Origin: Streptomyces sp. A012304
Lineage (GTDB): Bacteria > Actinomycetota > Actinomycetes > Streptomycetales > Streptomycetaceae
Length of the DNA stretch: 64,000 bases
Assembly: GCF_026008495.1 (NCBI RefSeq)
Contig: NZ_BQUN01000228.1
Span: 42,808-106,807, forward strand
Direction of reading: 5' to 3'
The position numbers and the translations under genes were made by a program. The notes under the pieces were generated by a model. The model saw only the letters and a list, made by a program, of their open reading frames with translations. It searched no databases and was not told the origin of the DNA. Below, one piece after another: positions 45,078-54,017 of the stretch. The first letter of the stretch is position 1, and every line of letters begins with the position of its first letter.

Positions 45078-45301
45078 CGGCGCCAAAGGGGAGACGGCGG
45101 CCGCGGGGCCGTGACGGCGAACACCGATCCGTTCTCGTCCCGCGCCGCCGCTGCCGTCGGCACGGCCGGTTTCGCGACCGCGTCCTGCCGACCGGTACAA
45201 GACACGTCGCGTCCGGCAATCGTGCTCGTTGCTGGCAAGGTCGGAATCAGCCGGCAGGATGCCGTGAAGCAACTGCGTACGTGGCCCGAAGGTCGCTGCG
45301 G

Positions 45302-45724
45302 TCACCGCACCGAGCCCAGTGGCATGACCCTGCGGTACGCCTGCACCGCGATCACCGCGACCGCGAGGTGCATCATGAGCAGCGCCGCCACACCGGTCGC
45401 CTCGCCCTTGTCGAACAGGAAGAAGTCCGGAACGAGGGAGATGGCGACGACCGATGGGACGAGTCGGCGGAGCAGGCGTTCGGGGTCCTGGGAACGCCTG
45501 CGGACGATGCCCCATCCGACGGCTCCCGCCAGCAAACCCAGGGCTGTCATGAAGACATACGCCGGGGGCTCCAGCGGTTGGAAGTCGTCGGGCGCGCTCA
45601 TCGCGTGGGCCAGCACGGCGATCAACGCGTTCGCCACGGAGGCGAGCAGGAAGGCGATGAAGACACCTCCCGCCACCACCAGCGGGCTCCGCCGTGAAGG
45701 GAGTGTCTCGGTGACAGAGGACAT
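45302..45724 (-). CDS. Four-helix membrane protein, DUF6069-like
   Basis: 140 aa with four hydrophobic segments and a conserved-looking loop APDDFQPLEPPAYVF after the first two. Function is unknown. It is a clear paralogue of the protein at 60032-60472 (shared DDFQPL, LVPxVVxISLxPD and MMH/MVMH segments). GGAG lies 6 bases before ATG 45724. Just downstream of the lgt-like gene on the same strand, 30 bp apart. Confidence 0.85.
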   Translation of the reverse strand: MSSVTETLPSRRSPLVVAGGVFIAFLLASVANALIAVLAHAMSAPDDFQPLEPPAYVFMTALGLLAGAVGWGIVRRRSQDPERLLRRLVPSVVAISLVPDFFLFDKGEATGVAALLMMHLAVAVIAVQAYRRVMPLGSVR

Positions 45725-45754
45725 GGCAACTCCATTCCGTGAAAGGGGAGATGG

Positions 45755-46621
45755 TCAGCTCTTGGGACTGCTGGTCGCGTCCAGGCGCGGAAGGAGACGG
45801 TCGGCGTCGGCATCGCCACGGCTGTCGGCCGCCCGCCGTGTCGCAGCGATGAGGTAGGCGACGGCGGCCGCGAAGACCAGCAGTGCGGTCCAGTCGTTCA
45901 GGCGCAGGCCGAGGATGTGGTGGGCCTCGTCGACCCGCAGGTACTCGATCCAGAAGCGGCCGACGCAGTAGGCGGCGGCGTACAGCGCGAACGTGCGGCC
46001 CCGGTCGAGGTGGAAGCGGCGGTCCGCCCACATGATGAGGGCGGCCACACCGAGGCACCACAGCGACTCGTACAAGAAGGTGGGGTGGTAGGTGGCCAGT
46101 CCGGGGGTGGCCTCGGGCCGGTGCGCGGGGTCGATCTCCAACGCCCAGGGGAGGGTGGTGGCCCGGCCGTAGAGTTCCTGGTTGAACCAGTTGCCCCAGC
46201 GGCCGATGGCCTGGCCAAGGGCGATGCCGGGGGCGACGGCGTCGGCGAACGCGGGCAGGGGGACACCGTTGCGGCGGCAGCCGATCCAGGCTCCGACGGC
46301 ACCGCCCGCGATGGCGCCCCAGATGCCGATGCCCCCGTCCCAGACGAAGAGGGCTTTGAGTGGATCGCCGCCCTTGCCGAAGTACGGCTCGCTGGACGTG
46401 ACCACGTGGTAGAGGCGGGCGCCGACCACACCGAAGGGGACCGCCCACAGGGCCACATCCGTCACGACGGTCTTCTCTCCCCCGCGGGCGGCCCAGCGAC
46501 GGCCGCCCAGCCATACCGCCGCGGCGATTCCTAGGACCAGCAGCAGTGAGTAGCCGCGCAGCGGCAGCGGGCCCAGGTGGATCTCGCCGATGGACGGGCT
46601 GGGAATGAAGGCCAGGGGCAC
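45755..46621 (-). CDS. lgt: Prolipoprotein diacylglyceryl transferase (Lgt)
   Basis: Attaches diacylglycerol to the lipobox Cys of lipoproteins, in the cytoplasmic membrane, 288 aa from GTG 46621 (GAGGAA upstream). About seven membrane helices; the signature ALGQAIGRWGNWFNQELYG and GARLYHVVTS segment are intact, and WDGGIGIWGAIAGG is the actinobacterial form of the central loop. Streptomycetes often carry two lgt genes; this copy sits outside the usual trp context and next to a two-component system, so it is probably the accessory one. Confidence 0.93.
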   Translation of the reverse strand: MPLAFIPSPSIGEIHLGPLPLRGYSLLLVLGIAAAVWLGGRRWAARGGEKTVVTDVALWAVPFGVVGARLYHVVTSSEPYFGKGGDPLKALFVWDGGIGIWGAIAGGAVGAWIGCRRNGVPLPAFADAVAPGIALGQAIGRWGNWFNQELYGRATTLPWALEIDPAHRPEATPGLATYHPTFLYESLWCLGVAALIMWADRRFHLDRGRTFALYAAAYCVGRFWIEYLRVDEAHHILGLRLNDWTALLVFAAAVAYLIAATRRAADSRGDADADRLLPRLDATSSPKS

Positions 46622-46726
46622 TGGTGGTTCCTCACGGGGTGCGGTGGAGCTCGGGCGGCCGGGTGCGGGGCTGATCTTCGCCGCCCGCACTGGCCTGGCA
46701 CATCAACCGATCGACGCATCATCCGC

Positions 46727-46740
46727 CCACCGATCGGTGG
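46727..46740. promoter_or_regulatory. 14-bp palindrome in the lgt / histidine-kinase divergent region
   Basis: CCACCGATCGGTGG is perfectly symmetric, and GCATC/GATGC-type halves lie around it (46715 and 46741). It is placed between divergent genes, so it is a candidate site for the adjacent NarL-type response regulator. Confidence 0.5.
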
Positions 46741-46799
46741 ATGCGTTCGCACCGACCGGCTGGTCCTCCGGCTACTCGGCTGCCCGTACGCTGAGGCCC

Positions 46800-48047
46800 A
46801 TGGCACTGCAACAGGTACGGGAGAGATCACGGTGGAAGGCCGTGGGTCAACACGCCTTCTTCGCCGTCGTGCTTTCCCTGTCCGTGCTGGGTGCGCTGGC
46901 CGGGACGGACCTGACGACCGGCACGGCACTGCTGCGGATCGGCCCGGCGGTGGGACTCGCCGCCTGGTACGCGTACTGGATCGCGCTGCGCGGCGGGGCC
47001 GGTCGCCCTCCGCTGCCCTACCTTGTCGGGGCGTTGACGGCGTGGGTGGCCATGTCCGTGGTGGACCCCGCGCTGCTCCCGGTCGCCGTGGCCGTGCTGA
47101 CCCCGTACTGGCTGCGACGGGCCTGGTGGTCGGCCGGCGGGGTGCTGGTGCTGGGCGGCGCCTGGCAGTGGCAGCGCTTCACCACGGACGGCTCCGCCGA
47201 CGTGCGAACGCTCACGGGCTGCGTGCTCACGACCGCGGTGGCGGTCACCATCGTCTGCTACGTCGCCACCCTCGACCACGAGAGCCACAAGCGCCAGCGG
47301 CTCCTGGACGAACTCACCGCCACCCAGGCGGAACGAGCGGCGGCGGAACGTCAGGCGGGCACCCTGGCCGAACGTCAGCGCCTGGCCCGAGAGGTCCATG
47401 ACACCCTGACCCAGGGCTTCGCGTCCATCTCCATGCTGCTGGACGCCGCACGCGACGACCTGCCACCCGGCTCTCCCGCGGCCCGCCGCGTCGAGCAGGC
47501 CATGCGGACGGCCCGGGACAACCTGGTCGAGAGCCGCCGCCTCGTGCAGGCCCTTCGCCCGGCGCCACTGGAGCGCACGCACCTGGCGGAAGCGGTCCGC
47601 GAGCTCACCGCCCGGCTGACGGAGGAGACCGGCATCGAGGCTTACACGGTCGTGACCGGCCAACCGGTCGCCCTGACTGCCAGCATCGAGGGCGAGTTGC
47701 TGCGGGTCGTGCAGGAGGCGCTGACCAATGCCTGGCGGCATGCCCGCGCAGCGAGCGTGTCGGTCACGCTGTCCTACCTCGGCGACGCCCTGGCCATCGA
47801 CATCCAGGACGACGGCACCGGTTTCGCACCCGCCGCCCGGCAGGCCGGCATCGGCCTGACCACCATGCGCGAGCGCATCGCCGCCCTGAACGGCACGTTC
47901 GCGCTGGAAAGCGCCGCTGGCGAGGGTACGACCGTCGCCGTCACGGTGCCGCTCCCGATCGAGCCTTCGGTCCCCGTCCCGGTCGAGCCCTCGGCCTGCG
48001 CACCGTCACCCGCGGCCGCTGCCCAGCCCATGGCCCCGGCGCCATGA
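46800..48047 (+). CDS. Sensor histidine kinase, NarL/DesK type
   Basis: 415 aa. Four to six N-terminal membrane helices with short loops (no large sensor domain), a coiled-coil linker, then HisKA_3 with phospho-His in REVHDTLTQGF (H200) and a HATPase domain (QEALTNAWRHA, DDGTGFAP, GIGLTTMRERI). A Pro/Val-rich tail ends the protein. The start ATG 46800 overlaps GAGG closely. It is coupled to the response regulator by a 4-base overlap. The signal is probably membrane-related. Confidence 0.92.
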   Translation: MALQQVRERSRWKAVGQHAFFAVVLSLSVLGALAGTDLTTGTALLRIGPAVGLAAWYAYWIALRGGAGRPPLPYLVGALTAWVAMSVVDPALLPVAVAVLTPYWLRRAWWSAGGVLVLGGAWQWQRFTTDGSADVRTLTGCVLTTAVAVTIVCYVATLDHESHKRQRLLDELTATQAERAAAERQAGTLAERQRLAREVHDTLTQGFASISMLLDAARDDLPPGSPAARRVEQAMRTARDNLVESRRLVQALRPAPLERTHLAEAVRELTARLTEETGIEAYTVVTGQPVALTASIEGELLRVVQEALTNAWRHARAASVSVTLSYLGDALAIDIQDDGTGFAPAARQAGIGLTTMRERIAALNGTFALESAAGEGTTVAVTVPLPIEPSVPVPVEPSACAPSPAAAAQPMAPAP

Positions 48048-48691
48048 GCACTTCGCCCACTCCCTCGATCCGCGTCCTCCTCGCCGACGACCACCCCGTG
48101 GTCCGCGACGGGCTGGCCGCCGTGCTCGCCACCCAGCCCGACCTCACGGTCGTCGGCGAAGCCGCCACCGGTGCCGAAGCAGTACGCCAGACCGCCGCAC
48201 TCGCACCCGATGTCGTCCTGATGGACCTGCAGATGCCCGGCATGGACGGCACCGCCGCGACCGCCGCCATCCGCGCCGCCCACCCCCAGGTCCGCGTCCT
48301 CGTCCTGACCACCTACGACACGGACGCCGACATCACCGCCGCCATCGACGCCGGCGCGGTCGGCTACCTGCTCAAGGACACCGGACGACACGAGCTGTGC
48401 GAGGCCGTGCGCACCGCCGCCCGGGGAGGAGCCGCCCTGTCCCCCACAGTGGCCGCCAAAGTCCTCGCCCATATGCGCGGCGACCGGAGTGCCGGCCTGT
48501 CCGGCCGGGAACTCGAAGTTCTGTCCGCCGTGGCCCGCGGACAGAGCAACAAGCAGATCGCCCGCGCCCTGCGCCTGTCCGAGGCAACGGTCAAGACCCA
48601 CCTGCTGCACATTTACACCAAGCTCGACGTCGCCGACCGAACCGCCGCTGTCACCGCCGCACTGGGCCGCGGAATCATACGCATCGACTGA
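48044..48691 (+). CDS. NarL/LuxR-type response regulator
   Basis: 215 aa. The receiver domain has the acidic pair DD at 15-16, phospho-Asp D61 (VVLMDLQMPG) and a conserved Thr and Lys (TTYD, LLKD). The C-terminal LuxR helix-turn-helix (LSGRELEVLSAVARGQSNKQIA) follows from about residue 148. ATGA overlap with the kinase. Its targets are probably this operon and the divergent lgt gene. Confidence 0.94.
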   Translation: MSTSPTPSIRVLLADDHPVVRDGLAAVLATQPDLTVVGEAATGAEAVRQTAALAPDVVLMDLQMPGMDGTAATAAIRAAHPQVRVLVLTTYDTDADITAAIDAGAVGYLLKDTGRHELCEAVRTAARGGAALSPTVAAKVLAHMRGDRSAGLSGRELEVLSAVARGQSNKQIARALRLSEATVKTHLLHIYTKLDVADRTAAVTAALGRGIIRID

Positions 48692-48739
48692 ACGCCGCTC
48701 AGAAGCACGGCGGTCAGGGACCGAGGCCGCACCAGTTCG

Positions 48740-48905
48740 TTCGGCTCTGCTCCACTCCTTGTGGCCCGGTGACGGCCAGTCAAAGACGGTTGAGATCCGC
48801 GGTGCTGGTCGAGAAGATCGTGGTGGACGATGCCGCAGTGGCCTTCGCAGCACGGACGACCCGGGAGGCGGCCTGCCCCGGTCATGGCACAGTGGCCGCG
48901 CGTGA
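48740..48905 (+). mobile_element. Remnant of an ISL3-type transposase N-terminus
   Basis: The stretch VLVEKIVVDDAAVAFAARTT followed by REAACPGHGT resembles the zinc-finger start of ISL3 transposases (CPxCG type), with one Cys replaced and a frame change near 48790. The rest of the element is missing. It abuts a broken helix-turn-helix gene on the other strand. Confidence 0.5.
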
Positions 48906-49388
48906 ACCGGCCCGACGGCGACGCCGCAAGCCAGCCCCGCTCGGCCAACGCCTCGCCTTGGACCGCACCCCCTCGATCTTCGCGGGCACCAGCTCCAGCT
49001 GAAGCCCGGCGGCAATCTGCTTCGCCGAGATCTCCTCGCCGTCACCCGCACCGGATTCCACCAGCTCGACGATCCGCCGGTAGTCCACCGCGAGCGCGTC
49101 CACCGTCGCCGCCTCGCGCCAGCGCGGCACGACGGACCCCACAACCGGAGCCGGAGCCTTCCCGGTCACGGCCGGCGCCTTCTGCACACCGGCCGCGGGC
49201 ACCTGCGTCTGTTCGCCCCCAGCAGCCAGGGCCTCGGCGAGTTCCGCCCGGGCGATCACCCGCCGCTGCAGCACCGCCTCCGCGTCAGCGAGTTCAGCCG
49301 TGATCCGCTCCACCTCCGCGCGCAGCTCCTCCGCCCGCACCCGGGCAGCCGCCTCCCGCTCCTCCAGCAACCCCATCACCGATGGCAT
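48870..49388 (-). pseudogene. Coiled-coil / helix-turn-helix gene with a frameshift
   Basis: From ATG 49388 (or 49376) a Glu/Ala/Arg-rich coiled coil (about residues 8-60) leads to a second domain with AVDYRRIVELVESGAGDGEE and KQIAAGLQLELVPAKIEG. At about 48950 the frame breaks: KARR then continues as LAERGWLAASPSGRF in the next frame, consistent with loss of one base. The intact form is a winged-helix-like protein common in Streptomyces, often near insertion sequences. Confidence 0.6.
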
Positions 49389-49504
49389 CGGTCATCTCCG
49401 CATCACCGAGAACGAACTGATCGCCCGAACTCTCCCGCGGCGATGCCGAAACCATGCCTGAACAGCGGAAACTCATTACTCAGATCCGGAAAGACAACGG
49501 CTTC

Positions 49505-50254
49505 TCAGGCCTTGGTCGTGTGCTTGAGGTGGGTGTCGAAGAAGGCCTCAATGCGTAGCCATGCGTCAACAGAGGCTTCTGGGACAGGTCCGAACCCGGC
49601 GACGCGGTACAGCGGGTGCAGCAGGCGCGGGCCGAATTGTTCGTCGTTGAGGAAGGCGTGGCCTGCCTGTGGGTACTCCTTCACGTCGTGTACGACGCCG
49701 AGCCTGTCGAGGGCGGAGTCGAGCTTCGCCGCCGCCCCCTTGAGCGGTCGATCGCGGCCCCCGTAGCTGGCGACGATGGGGCAGGCGTCGGCCAGGGCCT
49801 GGTCCATGTCCTTGGGGAGCTGGCCGTAGTTGGCGGACGCGGCGTCGAAGATGCCGCTGCCTGCCCCCATGAGGGCGAAGGACCCGCCCATGCAGAAACC
49901 GATGATCCCGACCGCGCCGGTGCAGTCGGGGTCATCGACGAGGTAGGTTCTCGCGGCGGCGATGTCCTGGTAGGCGCGGCCGTGGCCGGACAGCGCGGCC
50001 CGCATGGTGGGTATCAGGCAGCGGCGTGCGCCTCCGTCCGTGTACAGGTCGGGCATCAGGGTCAGATATCCGGCGCTTGCGAGCCGCCGCGCCTGTCGGA
50101 GCATCTCGTCATTGGCACCCATGACCTCGTGCGCGACCACGACTCCGGGCCATGGGCCAGGTCCGTCCGGCCGGACGAGATGTCCGGTCAGCCGCTTGGA
50201 ACCGCCGGCCGGGGCGCTGAGGTGGGTCAGGGTGACGGAAACGGGATCTGGCAC
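49505..50254 (-). CDS. Dienelactone hydrolase family protein
   Basis: Alpha/beta hydrolase of 249 aa with Cys nucleophile in GFCMGG, Asp in GGRDRPL and His in AGHAFLN, the order of dienelactone hydrolases that open lactones in aromatic breakdown. GTG 50254 follows GGAGGA. It is the last gene of a minus run with an SDR, a P450 and a ferredoxin-reductase, so it may hydrolyse a lactone or ester made by that pathway. Confidence 0.9.
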   Translation of the reverse strand: MPDPVSVTLTHLSAPAGGSKRLTGHLVRPDGPGPWPGVVVAHEVMGANDEMLRQARRLASAGYLTLMPDLYTDGGARRCLIPTMRAALSGHGRAYQDIAAARTYLVDDPDCTGAVGIIGFCMGGSFALMGAGSGIFDAASANYGQLPKDMDQALADACPIVASYGGRDRPLKGAAAKLDSALDRLGVVHDVKEYPQAGHAFLNDEQFGPRLLHPLYRVAGFGPVPEASVDAWLRIEAFFDTHLKHTTKA

Positions 50255-50457
50255 GGCATCCTCCGGACGACGACATGGGGTGGGGTGGTGTGGGTGTGGC
50301 AGATGGACTGGGGTTCATACCTGGGCGGTGGTGACACAGTCGTACATGTGCGATTGCGCAAGATCGGCCAGCTGCTTGTTGCTCTCTCTCCGGGCAACCG
50401 TGAAGGGCGCTGGTCCCCATTGCGCAGATGCGAGGCGCCGGTCGCCCCACGGCTGGA

Positions 50458-51141
50458 TCAGGGGATGAGTCCGGCCTCCTCGATCAGAGAACCGGGGACG
50501 TGGTAGCCGTCCTGGTCGCGGATGCGGGCGATGTGCCTTCGCACGTCGTCCGCGGTGGCGAGAGGCTCGTCGGCGGCGACGTGCCAGCCCTCCCCGAGGG
50601 CCACCACGTTGGCCAGGCCCAGGACGGCTCCTTTGGCCGCGCCGTAGTTGGCCTGCTCGGGGTTGCCGAACACGCCGGAGGCGGAGGAGGTGAACACGAT
50701 CCGGCCGTAGCCCTTGTCGCGCATCACGGCGAAGGCGGGCTGGGTGACATAGAAGGCACCCTTGACGTGTACGGCGAGCAACGCCTCGATCGAATCGGGG
50801 GTGAGCTCGGTGAAGGGGGCGTTGCGGATGTTGCCCGCGTTGTTGATCAGGATGTCCACGGTGCCGTAGGCGTCGAGCGCGGTCTGCATGATGGCCTTGC
50901 CGCCCTCGGGGGTGGCGACCGAGTCGTAGTTCGCGACGGCTTGGCCCCCCGCGTCGATGATTTCCGTGACGACATGGTCGGCCATGGCGGTGCCGCCGCC
51001 GGTGCCCGCGATCGTGCCGCCGAGGTCGTTGACGACGACCTTGGCGCCGCGCGCGGCGAGGTCGAGGGCGTGGGTGCGACCCAGACCGCCGCCGGCGCCG
51101 GTCACGATGGCGACCCTGCCCTCGAACGAGATTCCGTCCAC
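50458..51141 (-). CDS. SDR of the 17beta-HSD4-like group with an internal deletion
   Basis: 227 aa. The N-terminal part is complete: TGAGGGLGRTHALDLA, NNAGNIRNAPF, catalytic Ser in TSSASG, Tyr and Lys in NYGAAKGAV. After VVAL the sequence jumps to GEGWHVAADEPLATADDVRR and ends DGYHVPGSLIEE, which is the normal C-terminus of proteins of about 300 aa. About 70 residues, including the substrate loop, are missing in frame. It may be inactive. GTG start, second last gene of the P450 operon. Confidence 0.85.
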   Translation of the reverse strand: MDGISFEGRVAIVTGAGGGLGRTHALDLAARGAKVVVNDLGGTIAGTGGGTAMADHVVTEIIDAGGQAVANYDSVATPEGGKAIMQTALDAYGTVDILINNAGNIRNAPFTELTPDSIEALLAVHVKGAFYVTQPAFAVMRDKGYGRIVFTSSASGVFGNPEQANYGAAKGAVLGLANVVALGEGWHVAADEPLATADDVRRHIARIRDQDGYHVPGSLIEEAGLIP

Positions 51142-51260
51142 TGTCAGATCACTTCCTTACGGTCGTCTGTTGCGGGCAGGCAGCCGCGGTCGCTCTGCGC
51201 CGATGACGTCGGACGAGGCGCAGCACCAGGCCTCACTCACGTGTGCCGCCTGGGGTTGGG

Positions 51261-52487
51261 TCAGGCCGGGCGGACGCCGTCCACGGTGATCCGCAGGGCC
51301 GACGGGCCACGCAGGTCGGCCATCGGGCGGTAGGGCGGCGGGTCCTGCGACAAGCGAGGGTTGACCAGACGTCGGGTCAGCTCGCGGACCGCGATCTGGC
51401 CTTCCATGCGGCCGAGTCCGGCCCCGAAGCAGAAGTGGATGCTGGCGCCGAAGCTGAGGTGGCCGGTGTCGGGACGAGTGATGTCGAAGGTGTCCGGGTC
51501 GGGGAAGCGGCGCGGATCCCGGTTGGCCGCGGCGAGGGCGAGGATGACCGTGGAACCCTTGGGGATGGTGCGGTCGCCGATGACGATGTCGTCGACCGCG
51601 ACACGCGGCCGCAGATGCACGGAGGGCTCCAGGCGCAAGGTCTCCTCGATGGCACCGGCGGCGAGGGAGGGGTCGGCCTGGAGCCGGGCCAGCTGCTCGG
51701 GGTGACGCAGCAGCAGGAGCATGCTGCTGCTTATGAGATTGACGGTGGTCTCGTGGCCTCCGATGAAGAGCATGATGGCGGTGCTGAGCAGTTCCGGCAG
51801 GCTCATCGGGCTGCCCGGGCCGTCGTCGTGGATCATGCGCGACAAGATGTCCTGCCCCGGCTTCTTGCGAAGCCGCTCGATGTGGGCGAGGAAATACTCG
51901 GCCAGCTCCTGCTGGGCATGGTTCCTGGCCGCGGCGGCCTCAGGGTCGCGCGGGTCGACCAAGAACTCCGGGCTGCCGGCCCCCTCCTCAGCGAGAGGGG
52001 CCAGCGTGAAGGCGTCTTCGGGCGGGACACCCAGGAGGTGGCAGGCCACGCGGACGGGGATCGGATGGGAGAACTCCGAAACCAGGTCGAACTCGCCGCG
52101 CCCGGTCAGGTGGTCGATGTGGTCGCGGATCAGCTCTTCCACCATGGGCCGTAGGCTCTCGACGAAGCCCGGACGTGCGGGCGGGCCGAAGTGGCGCTGG
52201 GCCAGGCCGCGCAGCTGGTCGTGGGTGGGGTTGTCCCGCACGAGGAACGACGGAGCAGTACCGGGAGCCGGAGCGTCCACGCCAACCCGGCTGTCCGGGG
52301 TGGCGTTGCCACGGTCGGCGGAGATGCGTGGGTCCCGGAGCAGCGCACTGACCTCGTCGTATCCGCTGACGACGCAGGTTCCGTCGTCCTGGACGGAGAC
52401 CGCCTCTTTGCGTAGTTCGGTGTAGAGAGGCCAGGGGTGAGGGCGGCTGTCGGGGTGAAGAACCTGCTTATACAGGGTGGACGCCAT
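51261..52487 (-). CDS. Cytochrome P450
   Basis: Soluble bacterial monooxygenase, 408 aa. The oxygen-binding I-helix reads GGHETTVN, the ExxR motif EETLR, and the heme loop FGASIHFCFGAGLGRME, with Cys ligand C353. The start ATG 52487 lies 39 bp after the fused ferredoxin-reductase gene, whose product is the obvious electron donor. The substrate is unknown; SDR and hydrolase neighbours suggest oxidation of an alicyclic or terpene-like compound through alcohol, ketone and lactone. Confidence 0.94.
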   Translation of the reverse strand: MASTLYKQVLHPDSRPHPWPLYTELRKEAVSVQDDGTCVVSGYDEVSALLRDPRISADRGNATPDSRVGVDAPAPGTAPSFLVRDNPTHDQLRGLAQRHFGPPARPGFVESLRPMVEELIRDHIDHLTGRGEFDLVSEFSHPIPVRVACHLLGVPPEDAFTLAPLAEEGAGSPEFLVDPRDPEAAAARNHAQQELAEYFLAHIERLRKKPGQDILSRMIHDDGPGSPMSLPELLSTAIMLFIGGHETTVNLISSSMLLLLRHPEQLARLQADPSLAAGAIEETLRLEPSVHLRPRVAVDDIVIGDRTIPKGSTVILALAAANRDPRRFPDPDTFDITRPDTGHLSFGASIHFCFGAGLGRMEGQIAVRELTRRLVNPRLSQDPPPYRPMADLRGPSALRITVDGVRPA

Positions 52488-52526
52488 GGGGGTGCCACTC
52501 GCTTTCGTGTGGGGGGAACGGGGGGA

Positions 52527-54017
52527 TCAGCGGCCGACCGGCCGAAGGGCGCGTGCGGTGTTCTCGTCGCAGGCGATGAACTCGGCCGGGAACGGCGCGC
52601 CTTGGCGGACGAGTGATTCGTAGTAGTGCAGGTAACGCCCGTTGTCGAAGGTGACCGCGGCGACGGTGCGGTCGTCGCGTCCGTACAGCACGCTGAAGGA
52701 GCCCTGGCCGAGGGCGCCCTGGACCACCGCGATGCGGTCGGCGATGCCGGGGTAGCCGACGCCTTTGATGTTCACGCCGAACTGGCTGGACCAGAAGGCC
52801 GGCAGACCGGTGTGTGGGATCGGCTCCTGGCCGGGCCGACGCATGATGTTGTGGGCGGCCGTGCGGGCCTGGGTCACGGCGTTGCCCCAGTGCTCCACCG
52901 ACAGCCGGCGGTCCGGGAGGAGGGGATGCGGCGCGGCGGCGACATCACCGGCGACGTACACGTCGGGCAGGGGCTGCCCGTCGCGGCCGAGAGCGTGGCA
53001 CTGGTCGTCGCAGTGCACGCCGCCGCTGTCCGCCCGTACGGCGGAGCCGTCCAGCCATTCGACGTTGCGCTGTGCGCCGAGCGCCACGACGGCCAGGTCC
53101 GCGTCGACGGTGTCACCGTCCGACAACGCGATCTGCCGCAACGTTCCGGTCTCTTCCGCCACGAAGCGCTCGACGACGGTTCCCAGCCGCAGGTCCACGC
53201 CCTTGGTTCGGGCCAGGTCCGCCACCACGCCACCGACCACGCTTCCCAGCGGTCCCTGCAACGGCGTGGCCTGTGCCTCGACGAGTGTGACGGCGAGGCC
53301 GAGTTCGCGGCAGCCGGAGGCCAGTTCGCCCCCGAGGAAGCCGGCGCCGATGACGACGACGCGACGCGGTGGACGCGCCAGGCGCCGCTGAAGTTCCTCG
53401 GCGTCGTCGCGGGTGCGGACGGTGAGGACACCGTCGATGTCGTCGGCGGCACCACCGGGGAACGGACGGGCCCGGGTGCCGGTGGCGATGACCAGGCTGT
53501 CGTAGCCGACCGAGCCGCCGTCCGCCAGCCGGACCAGGCGGTGGTCCGTATCCAGGCCCGTCGCCGGGACACCCAACCGGAAGCGTGCGTCCAGGGGCCG
53601 CGTGACCGGCAGTTCGAGGCGATCGGGCGGCAGCTTCTCGCTCACGCACGCCTTGGTCAGCGGAGGGCGGTCGTACGGACGATGGGGCTCATCACCGATG
53701 ATGGTCAGCTGTCCGGAGAAGCCGGACTCGCGCAGGGCCTCGGCGGTCTTCAGCCCGGCGAGGGAGGCGCCGACGATGACAACGTGGCGGCCGTTCTCCC
53801 CGCTGGTCGTGGCGGGTTCGTCCGCGTTGCCCGTGCCGACGGTGATGGCGCGCACGGGGCAGGCCAGTGCGGCGCGGTGTACCGCGTCCCGCATCTCGTC
53901 GGGTGGGTTCGGTACGTAGGTCAGAGCCTCCAGGCCATGCAGCGTGAAGGCGTCGGGGGCTGCGAACACGCACTGTCCGTAGCCCTCGCAGCGGTTCAGG
54001 TCGACACTTACCTTCAC
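52527..54017 (-). CDS. Fused ferredoxin / FAD ferredoxin reductase
   Basis: 496 aa. Residues 1-65 form a 3Fe-4S-type ferredoxin (C10, C16, C53; CEGYGQC and ALACPV). Residues 77 onward are a putidaredoxin-reductase-like FAD/NAD protein (VVIVGASLAGLKTAEALRE, ATGTRARPFPG, VVVIGAGFLGGELA, VYVAGDVAA). Fusing both carriers gives a self-contained electron chain for the adjacent P450. GTG 54017 overlaps the TetR stop by 4 bases. Confidence 0.93.
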   Translation of the reverse strand: MKVSVDLNRCEGYGQCVFAAPDAFTLHGLEALTYVPNPPDEMRDAVHRAALACPVRAITVGTGNADEPATTSGENGRHVVIVGASLAGLKTAEALRESGFSGQLTIIGDEPHRPYDRPPLTKACVSEKLPPDRLELPVTRPLDARFRLGVPATGLDTDHRLVRLADGGSVGYDSLVIATGTRARPFPGGAADDIDGVLTVRTRDDAEELQRRLARPPRRVVVIGAGFLGGELASGCRELGLAVTLVEAQATPLQGPLGSVVGGVVADLARTKGVDLRLGTVVERFVAEETGTLRQIALSDGDTVDADLAVVALGAQRNVEWLDGSAVRADSGGVHCDDQCHALGRDGQPLPDVYVAGDVAAAPHPLLPDRRLSVEHWGNAVTQARTAAHNIMRRPGQEPIPHTGLPAFWSSQFGVNIKGVGYPGIADRIAVVQGALGQGSFSVLYGRDDRTVAAVTFDNGRYLHYYESLVRQGAPFPAEFIACDENTARALRPVGR

